Origin: Candidatus Omnitrophota bacterium
Lineage (GTDB): Bacteria > Omnitrophota > Omnitrophia > Omnitrophales > Aquincolibacteriaceae
Length of the DNA: 9,932 bases
Direction: 5' to 3'
Assembly (NCBI GenBank): GCA_023246995.1
Contig: JAHFHI010000021.1
Coordinates: 1 to 9,932, forward strand
This document shows positions 1-5,515 of this stretch, in pieces (position 1 is the stretch's first letter; the number at the start of each line of letters is the position of its first letter). The notes beneath the pieces were generated by a model. It was not told the DNA's origin and did not search any database. It worked only from the letters and a program-made list of their open reading frames with translations. Position numbers and translations under genes: made by a program.

Positions 1-1515
1 AATAAAAATAAGCAGGTTGCGCTGGTCGATATCCACCTGGCGGCGCGTAAAAAAATTCCCGAGAAACGGAAGGCGGTTTAAAAACGGGACCCGGAAAAAT
101 TTTTCGTCTTCGATATCCTCCAGAAGGCCTCCGATGGCAAGGGTCTCGCCGTTCTGAACCAGAACGCGGGTGTCGGCTTCGCGGATATTGATCCTCGGCT
201 GGCGCAGGCCCGTCGTGCCGACCACAAAAGCCCCCACCGAGGTGACCGACGGGTGAAGGATCATGCTGATTTCCTCCGTGGGAGTCACCTGCGCGATCAC
301 CTGCAGGCTGACGCCGACCGGCTGATAGTAAGATAGCGTTTCGGTGGTGGTCCCCTGATCGGTCACATTGGCCTCAAAAATAGGAAACTGTTCCCCAACC
401 AGGATCGTGGCCTCCTGGTTTTCAATGGTCAGAATGCGCGGCGAAGAAAGCGTCTTGGTGCGCTCATTTTGAAGCAGCGCGTGGAGAATGAGTTCGAAAT
501 CCTCTCCGTTCAGACGCTGGAAAAATGCGTGAATCCCGGCATCCGTCGAGGTCGGGAAGTCATTGGAAAAGATTCCCGAGTTGACATCCGAGTTCGACTC
601 CGCGGAGTTGGTATCGAGGACAAGCGTGTTGGTTTTTCCACGGGTTGCTAGAGAGTTCGTGTTGGTCACGTCAAAACCGATATCCTCCAGAGAGTCATTG
701 TCGACCTCGAGGACAATGGCGTCGATTAAGATCTGGCGCGGGGAAATATCCACGCGCGCGATCATGGCTTTAATTTTATCGATCTGGGTGCGAACATCGG
801 TCAGCATGAGCGTATTGGAGCGCGGGGCTTCGGCGCCCCGGCTCCCCACTAAACCGCCGGTCCCGGACGATGCGCTTGAGCCGCCTCCGCCCGAGCCGCT
901 TGAGCCGCCAAGCGCGCTTGCCAGGGCCGATGCCGCCCCGCCTCCTCCGGAGGAGCTTGAACTCGAACCCCCGCCCTGCCCTCCTCCGGAAGTTTGCGCG
1001 CCAAACTGAAATCCATGATAGGCCCGCCTTGCAAGCACGCTCACCGATCCCCGGCTTGTCAGCATGGCCCTTATCGTGGGCTCAAGATCGTAGGCATCCA
1101 AATAGCTTAAAACAATCACTTCGCTTACAAGTCCTTCCTGCTCCTGCTTGGAAACCCGCTGCTCGCGTTCGGCTTTGATGATATCGGCCGAAGCCACCCG
1201 GATGATGTTGTCCCGCAGTTCATAATCATACCCCCGGGAAAGAAGAAGGGCATCCAGCGTATTGCTAAGCGAAGCCCCTTTCAAACGCACGCTAAGCGTG
1301 CCGGTCACGTCATCGCTCATCACGATATTGAGATCAAACTCATCGGCAATCAGCTGGAGCACGTCCCGGATTTCGGCATTGTTAAACACGAGCTCGGTCG
1401 TCTTGTCGTCCCCGGCATCGAGAGAAGACTTCGTCAAGTCATCCGCCGCGAAAACCGGCCCGGGAACAAGCGAGGCCAGCATTAAATAACAGGTCATAAT
1501 TTTTAAGGTTTTCAC
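1..1515 (-). CDS. gspD: Secretin, GspD/PilQ family (3' end cut by window)
   Basis: Forms the outer-membrane pore of a type II secretion or type IV pilus machine. The frame stays open for 505 codons from a GTG at 1515 to the window edge. A GGAGG lies about 5 bases before this GTG, and the GTG overlaps the upstream stop as GTGA. Residues 1-23 look like a Sec signal peptide ending VFA. Residues ~41-108 match the short N0/STN domain (LVFNNAEIRDVLQLIADEF). Residues ~129-260 look like a single N1 (NHN) domain, interrupted by a Gly/Ser-rich stretch at ~176-221. The rest is the secretin beta-barrel domain. Its last visible part has the family hallmark VPFLNRLPFLGNFFTRR followed by NLLIFI, so only a few residues are probably missing. 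There is no AMIN domain (usual in PilQ) and no N2/N3 repeats (usual in GspD), so the exact subtype is open. Confidence 0.93.
   Translation of the reverse strand, partial: MKTLKIMTCYLMLASLVPGPVFAADDLTKSSLDAGDDKTTELVFNNAEIRDVLQLIADEFDLNIVMSDDVTGTLSVRLKGASLSNTLDALLLSRGYDYELRDNIIRVASADIIKAEREQRVSKQEQEGLVSEVIVLSYLDAYDLEPTIRAMLTSRGSVSVLARRAYHGFQFGAQTSGGGQGGGSSSSSSGGGGAASALASALGGSSGSGGGGSSASSGTGGLVGSRGAEAPRSNTLMLTDVRTQIDKIKAMIARVDISPRQILIDAIVLEVDNDSLEDIGFDVTNTNSLATRGKTNTLVLDTNSAESNSDVNSGIFSNDFPTSTDAGIHAFFQRLNGEDFELILHALLQNERTKTLSSPRILTIENQEATILVGEQFPIFEANVTDQGTTTETLSYYQPVGVSLQVIAQVTPTEEISMILHPSVTSVGAFVVGTTGLRQPRINIREADTRVLVQNGETLAIGGLLEDIEDEKFFRVPFLNRLPFLGNFFTRRQVDIDQRNLLIFI
853..990 (-). other. Gly/Ser-rich low-complexity insert in the secretin N1 domain
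   Basis: Codons ~176-221 of the secretin encode almost only Gly, Ser and Ala, with runs such as SSSSSSGGGG and SGSGGGGSS. It falls between the first half of the N1-like domain (up to GFQFGAQ) and its second half (RSNTLMLTDVRTQIDKIK). Loops at this position vary in secretins, and a disordered Gly/Ser loop is known in several of them. Here it is unusually long and pure. The opposite strand is proline-rich because it is the complement of this segment. Confidence 0.85.
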
Positions 1516-1979
1516 GCGCCCTCCAGCTTTAGAATCATGACATCGTTTGCTTTTTTCAAGACTACGCGCCGGGCCTCGATCCGCAGGACCTCGGCCTCGC
1601 CGACCCTGTCGCCTTCCCGCACAAGAAAATGGTTGATAATGGCAATACGCCGCCCCTGGCGCGAAAAAATACCCGTGAGCGAAAAATTTTCAAACTCCTC
1701 CCCGCCGGGAAGATCTGCCGGCAGACCGGGGGCGTCAGCCTCCGAAGATGCAAAGGGGCTTCGGCCCCAGGGCTGCTTCAACTTCTCTTTTTGGGCAAGC
1801 CGCTTGGCCTGGACAAGCGCCGAGACCTGCTGAACCGCCGGCCCGGATTCCACCACGGCCGGGGTTTCGGGAAGAGCTCCCTGACGGCTGCGCTGCAGAA
1901 GAAGCGTGATCAGTCCCGCCACAATGATGACCCCCCAGAGATACATTCTTTTCTTCTCGTTCCGAAGGCCGGCCGCCAT
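1512..1979 (-). CDS. PilP/GspC-like inner-membrane protein with secretin-binding domain
   Basis: This 155-residue protein probably links the inner-membrane alignment complex to the secretin encoded next. A short basic cytoplasmic tail (RNEKKR) is followed by one membrane helix at ~13-28. A flexible Ala/Pro/Gln/Lys-rich periplasmic linker follows, with WGRSPF near 71-76. A small beta-rich domain occupies ~96-155 (FSLTGIFSRQGRRIAIINH, then VREGDRVGEAEVLRIEARRV), as in the GspC homology region and PilP. Classical PilP is a lipoprotein. No lipobox is present here, and the single N-terminal membrane helix is the GspC arrangement. The ATG directly abuts the upstream TAA (TAAATG) and is preceded by a strong AAGGAGG, so the start is secure. 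Its stop overlaps the secretin start by 4 bases. Confidence 0.82.
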   Translation of the reverse strand: MAAGLRNEKKRMYLWGVIIVAGLITLLLQRSRQGALPETPAVVESGPAVQQVSALVQAKRLAQKEKLKQPWGRSPFASSEADAPGLPADLPGGEEFENFSLTGIFSRQGRRIAIINHFLVREGDRVGEAEVLRIEARRVVLKKANDVMILKLEGA

Positions 1980-2591
1980 TTAAGCCTCCTTGCGCTCGTA
2001 AGCCGCGAGCGTCATGCGGGCGCTTAAAAATGCTGGGCTGGCTTCTTTGGGTTCAAAAACAAAATCCTCAACCGTGAGGTAGACGGGCGCGTTTTCAAGT
2101 TTTTCAAAGAAAAGCCCGAGCGCTTCATAACGGCTTTCAAGTTGAAGTTCGAAGAGCACGGGCGCGAGTTTTTTAGGCCCTTCCTCCGGCGGAGGCGCGG
2201 CCGCAGCGGGTCTGTCAGCCTCCGCGGTCTTGATTCCCGCCGGGCGGATATCCTGAATCGAAACCCCGAGCGTCTGCATCGTACGGGTGAGGAATGAAAT
2301 CACTTTGGGCTGTTCTCCGGCTTTCAAAAGAAGCCCTTTGGTTTTTTCGAAATCTTCGCGCTGTTCCTTCAAGAAAGCGTCCATGTCCCCCATGCTCTTT
2401 TGCGCGGCCTCGGCTTCATCCGTTTGGGCTTTCAAACCTTCGGCCTCGGCGTGTGTTGAGGCAATCGAGCGCACCTGAAGACCGGTCAAAGCAAGCCCCA
2501 GAACCAGTACGGTAAAAAAAATACAGACCCATAAAAGAACGCCTGTCTTCAAGGCAAGCTTTAGAAATCCCCGGAAGCGTTCAGGGTTCAA
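1980..2591 (-). CDS. pilO: PilO/GspM-like inner-membrane alignment protein
   Basis: A 203-residue bitopic inner-membrane protein with the PilO/GspM layout. It has a short cytoplasmic N-terminus, a membrane helix at ~16-37 (GVLLWVCIFFTVLVLGLALTG) and a charged helical, coiled-coil-like stretch at ~45-85. A periplasmic ferredoxin-like region follows, with PKVISFLTRTMQTLGVSIQDIRP and the terminal block LAPVLFELQLESRYEALGLFFEKLE. In the family this protein dimerises with PilN/GspL and contacts PilP/GspC. An Ala/Pro-rich segment (AAAAPPPEEGPKK) splits the periplasmic part. The start is TTG, inside the last codons of the upstream gene (11-base overlap), with GGTGG 6 bases before it. No in-frame ATG lies before the membrane helix. 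The overlap suggests translational coupling. Confidence 0.86.
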   Translation of the reverse strand: MNPERFRGFLKLALKTGVLLWVCIFFTVLVLGLALTGLQVRSIASTHAEAEGLKAQTDEAEAAQKSMGDMDAFLKEQREDFEKTKGLLLKAGEQPKVISFLTRTMQTLGVSIQDIRPAGIKTAEADRPAAAAPPPEEGPKKLAPVLFELQLESRYEALGLFFEKLENAPVYLTVEDFVFEPKEASPAFLSARMTLAAYERKEA

Positions 2592-4323
2592 CGGGAACCA
2601 CCATTTGGGTTTTGATTAAAAACTCCACACTGCTTTGCCCCTCTTTGGGCCGGGCCCGGGACTCGAGTGACGAACCCACAAAAAACGGCGACTGATTAAG
2701 CTTTTCAAGGAAACTTGATAAAACCAGATCCGGGGAGCTGCGCCCGGGATCAAGCTGGCCGGAAAACTCCGCCGCGGCTTTGGGACTGCGCGTAAAACTC
2801 ATGCGCGTGAAAGCCATAGGCCCCGGCACGAGCACGCTTAATTCCCTTAGAACAGCGCCGAGCCGCGGTCTCGGTTCGGTCTCACTTGAAAGAAGAGATT
2901 TTTCGGCCTCCGTCTGGGCCGCGATATCCCGGATTTCCTGAAATTTCTGGACCGAATAAGCGGCCGCCTCAAAACGCTGTTTTTCAATTTTAAGTTCCCC
3001 GGACGCCGCCAGCGAGCGCATGAAACCTACGGCGGCCATAAGCCCGAAACCGACCGCCATCCCCCCTGAAACCCGCTTGAGCCACCGGCCGGCCTTCGCC
3101 ATCTTAGGCCGCCAGAGATCCTCCTCGTCGGCAAAATTAAATTTTGAATTTTCCATGTAAGCCAGGCCGGAAAGGGCGGCCGTGGAAAGGTCAATGCCGG
3201 GCTCAAGCGGCCCCGTATCCATGACCCGGACGGGGATTCCCATTCGCGCGCCCAGGTAAGCGTCCGCGCCTTTTAAATAGGCCCCGCCGCCGGAGAGCCA
3301 GATTTCTTCGATGGCCGATGCCCCCGGCACCTGCTTTTGAAACTGGAGAATGGAGCTTTTCAGGTCCCCGACCCATTTCTCAAAAATCGGCCGGACCCGC
3401 GCGGCCAACTGCGAAAGCTTGGGCTCTTCCGGATCGGGCATCAAATCCTGGGTGGGAAGCCCGAGCTCCTCTTTGAGCGTCTGCGCTTCCGCATGTTGAA
3501 TCACGACTTTTGAATTTTCGAGGACCAGCGTGCCCATCATGGACCGGGTGATATCTTCCCCCCCGGCCGCGCTTTCGCGCATGGAATGATAGCGCCCGGC
3601 CAGAAAAATCATAAAAGAGGTCTTGCGCGAGCCCATATTCATTAAAACGATATTGCGTACCGGCAGGACCCCCCGCTTGGCTTCGGCAAGCGTCTCATAG
3701 GCAAAGGGCAAAAGCGTCACAAGCTCGGGGAATATACCGCATTCATGAAACACCGAGAGCGCGGCCTGGCAGCGGGCGATTTCGAGCGCCGCGACCAAAA
3801 CCTTTTTACCTCTTACTTCATGAAGGATTTTTGCCTCCTCGGCCGGGAACGGAAGTTTTTCGGCAACCTCCCAAAGGATGCTTTTTTCAAGTTCGTTTGC
3901 CGGCACCTCGGGCTTGTCAATTTCAGTCACAAAAAATCCGTCGGTCGAGAAAAGCACGCTCGACTGAAAACCCGCGGGAAGCCGCAGCTCCGAGAGCCAG
4001 CCTTTTAGTTTTTCGGTTTCCAGCACCGGGGTCTTGGCCGCCTGCGTGCTTTCAAACTCAAAGCGCGCGGATTTCCGGTGCTGCCACCGTCCGGCGGATT
4101 TTTCCAGCCAGAGAATCTTGATCGAACCGTTGCCAAGCTCAAAGAAAACTTTGGCGTAAGCCGAAGTCCCGGACTCCGATCCCCTTGATTTAGGAGAAAA
4201 AAACGGTTTCGGAGTTGATTGCCCCGAGGCGGCCGCGCCGAAAGCGTCGCCGATGTGCGGAAGCCCCTCAAAAATAGCCGGGACTTTCTTAGACAGCCCC
4301 GTAGGCTTCTTCCTTAATGTCAT
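2581..4323 (-). CDS. pilM: PilM-PilN fusion (GspL-like) alignment-complex protein
   Basis: A 580-residue protein joining an actin-like cytoplasmic domain to a PilN-like membrane/periplasmic domain. Residues 1-55 are a basic, Ser/Pro-rich extension. The PilM fold follows, with a phosphate-1-like FELGNGSIKI (61-70), the family segment WEVAEKLPFP (151-160), a phosphate-2-like LMNMGSRKTSFMIF (227-240) and an adenosine-like IWLSGGGAYLKGAD (341-354). FNF at 395-397 may be a remnant of the PilN peptide that docks on PilM. One membrane helix (~418-440), a coiled-coil-like stretch (~441-480) and a PilN-like periplasmic domain (~485-580) complete it. GspL of type II systems has this layout naturally. 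The expected Asp residues of both phosphate loops are Glu and Asn, suggesting weak or no ATP hydrolysis. The ATG lies 35 bases inside parA, and no other good start exists before the fold. Confidence 0.87.
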   Translation of the reverse strand: MTLRKKPTGLSKKVPAIFEGLPHIGDAFGAAASGQSTPKPFFSPKSRGSESGTSAYAKVFFELGNGSIKILWLEKSAGRWQHRKSARFEFESTQAAKTPVLETEKLKGWLSELRLPAGFQSSVLFSTDGFFVTEIDKPEVPANELEKSILWEVAEKLPFPAEEAKILHEVRGKKVLVAALEIARCQAALSVFHECGIFPELVTLLPFAYETLAEAKRGVLPVRNIVLMNMGSRKTSFMIFLAGRYHSMRESAAGGEDITRSMMGTLVLENSKVVIQHAEAQTLKEELGLPTQDLMPDPEEPKLSQLAARVRPIFEKWVGDLKSSILQFQKQVPGASAIEEIWLSGGGAYLKGADAYLGARMGIPVRVMDTGPLEPGIDLSTAALSGLAYMENSKFNFADEEDLWRPKMAKAGRWLKRVSGGMAVGFGLMAAVGFMRSLAASGELKIEKQRFEAAAYSVQKFQEIRDIAAQTEAEKSLLSSETEPRPRLGAVLRELSVLVPGPMAFTRMSFTRSPKAAAEFSGQLDPGRSSPDLVLSSFLEKLNQSPFFVGSSLESRARPKEGQSSVEFLIKTQMVVPVEP

Positions 4324-5128
4324 GGGTCTCGGTGTCCTGGTTTAAGGGCGGTTGAAGCGGAATTTTGAGTTCGCGGTAAAGGACCTCGCTTGCGAGGTCC
4401 TGGTAATCCTTGGCCCCGATGGAGCAGGGGTCATAGACATTGATGGGTTTTCCCGCGCTCGGCGCCTCGGTCAGTTTCACGTTGATGTGGATCGCCGATT
4501 GAAAGACCTTTTCCTTGAAATAGTCACGCACGCCGGAGGCAACCTCACGGCAGATATTGGTCCGGCTGTCAAGCATAGTGAGCAGGATCCCAAGGATTTT
4601 CAGGTTTGGGTTCAACCGTTTGCGGACTTCCTCAATCGTGTTAAAAAGCTGTTTCATGCCCTCCATGGCATAGTAATGCGCCTGAATGGGGATCAGCACT
4701 TTTTGCGTGTAGTTGAGCGCGTTGACCGTGAGCAGGCTTAAAGACGGGGCGCAGTCCATGATCACGAAATCATAAACCGGGTTCATGCGGGAGAAAACTT
4801 CTTCCAGAACCTTTTCCCGGCCCATGCGGTTGACAAGCTCAATCTCGGCTCCCGAAAGAAAGATGTTAGAGGGCGCGATCCAGAGATTTTTGATTTCCGT
4901 GGCCCGGACGATTTCCTGCACCGCGCGCTCGGGCTTGACCAGTACGTCATAGATCGATTCCTCGAGCTTGTAGGGCTGGATTCCCACCCCGAGGGTCGCG
5001 TGCGCCTGCGGGTCAAGATCGACAAGCAGCACCTTGTATCCCCTTTGGGCCAGGCACGCGCTTAAATTGACGGCCGTGGTTGTTTTTCCGCATCCACCCT
5101 TCTGATTGGCGATGGCAATGGTTTTCAT
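4289..5128 (-). CDS. parA: ParA/Soj family ATPase
   Basis: A 279-residue P-loop ATPase of the ParA/MinD superfamily. In this family ATP-bound dimers coat the nucleoid and position DNA or protein cargo. It shows a deviant Walker A KGGCGKTT (10-17, signature Lys10), a Walker A' LLVDLDPQAHAT (34-45), a Walker B FVIMDCAPS (121-129) and the C-terminal Soj pattern LTEAPSAGKPINVYDPCSIGA (219-239). There is no N-terminal HTH, so it is the short Soj type and not the plasmid P1/F type. The start is preceded by GGGAGAG, 14 bases after the MerR-like gene. No ParB is encoded in the window, and the next gene overlaps it by 35 bases. This supports a role tied to the secretion/pilus machine or to the MerR-like partner. 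A chromosome-partition ParA displaced here is the alternative. Confidence 0.93.
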   Translation of the reverse strand: MKTIAIANQKGGCGKTTTAVNLSACLAQRGYKVLLVDLDPQAHATLGVGIQPYKLEESIYDVLVKPERAVQEIVRATEIKNLWIAPSNIFLSGAEIELVNRMGREKVLEEVFSRMNPVYDFVIMDCAPSLSLLTVNALNYTQKVLIPIQAHYYAMEGMKQLFNTIEEVRKRLNPNLKILGILLTMLDSRTNICREVASGVRDYFKEKVFQSAIHINVKLTEAPSAGKPINVYDPCSIGAKDYQDLASEVLYRELKIPLQPPLNQDTETHDIKEEAYGAV

Positions 5129-5142
5129 GATCTCTCCCGCGC

Positions 5143-5394
5143 TTAGGAATTCCGCATCAGTGTTTCGATCTTGAGCCGGTCCTTGATTTCTTCAATGGTC
5201 AGGCGTTTCTCCTTGAGCTCCTTGATCCGGAAAAAACGCTCACGGATGGCTTCCGGGTCATAAAGGTGCTGGCCGTGGCTGGTCTTGGCATGAACGGGAA
5301 AAAGCCCGAGCGCGGTGTAGTACTTGACCGTCGGCATGGTGGTGCCCAAAACCCGCGCAAGTTCCCCGCGGCGCAGCCATTTTTCGGATGCCAT
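5143..5394 (-). CDS. Small MerR-type DNA-binding protein
   Basis: An 83-residue protein that is almost only a MerR winged-helix head. It has WLRRGELARVLGTTMPTVKYYTALGLFP (helix-turn-helix, ~6-33), a wing near SHGQHLYDPEAIRE, then a helix RIKELKEKRLTIEEIKDRL, where the dimerisation coiled coil of MerR proteins begins. The effector-binding domain found in full MerR regulators is missing, so no ligand can be proposed. It starts with ATG at 5394 (AAAGG about 10 bases upstream) and ends 14 bases before parA, clearly co-transcribed with it. It may autoregulate the merR-parA-pilM segment, or serve as the DNA-binding partner that ParB provides elsewhere. The family call is firm; the role is inferred. 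Confidence 0.88.
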   Translation of the reverse strand: MASEKWLRRGELARVLGTTMPTVKYYTALGLFPVHAKTSHGQHLYDPEAIRERFFRIKELKEKRLTIEEIKDRLKIETLMRNS

Positions 5395-5515
5395 GGATCA
5401 AAAACCTTTCTGGAATGCTTTGAAGTTTTAGAGGGTAGCGGGAACGGGTACTTCCCCGTTCTCCGTCCTGTGCCTAGATTAATTATCGGAAGGTTGATTC
5501 AAAAATTGAGAAGGT
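5395..5515 (-). promoter_or_regulatory. Leader region of the merR-parA genes with a hairpin
   Basis: This 121-base gap is one of the longer spaces in the cluster. It holds an inverted repeat at 5442-5461: GAACGGG, loop TACTTC, CCCGTTC. One G-T and one further G-C pair extend it to 5440-5463. On the coding strand no T-run follows, so it is not a standard intrinsic terminator. It may be an operator or an mRNA processing or stability element. An AT-rich GATAAT-like hexamer (5482-5487) lies upstream of the hairpin without a convincing -35, so a promoter here is possible but weakly supported. Confidence 0.4.

Noticed and set aside
563..1009. Long proline-rich open frame on the plus strand
   Set aside because: It is the complement of the Gly/Ser-rich part of the secretin; its Pro runs are explained by that, and it has no family features of its own.
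1486..1497. ATG at 1497 as secretin start
   Set aside because: No ribosome site precedes it, and it would remove the basic start of the signal peptide; the GTG at 1515 has GGAGG at suitable distance.
1629..2027. Plus-strand open frame of 132 codons across the PilP/PilO junction
   Set aside because: It lies fully antisense to two well-supported genes and shows no recognisable domain.
4289..5394. MerR-ParA pair as sign of a plasmid or integrated mobile element
   Set aside because: No integrase, relaxase, replication gene, repeat borders or parB is seen, and base use resembles the flanking genes; the genes are embedded and overlapping in the operon.
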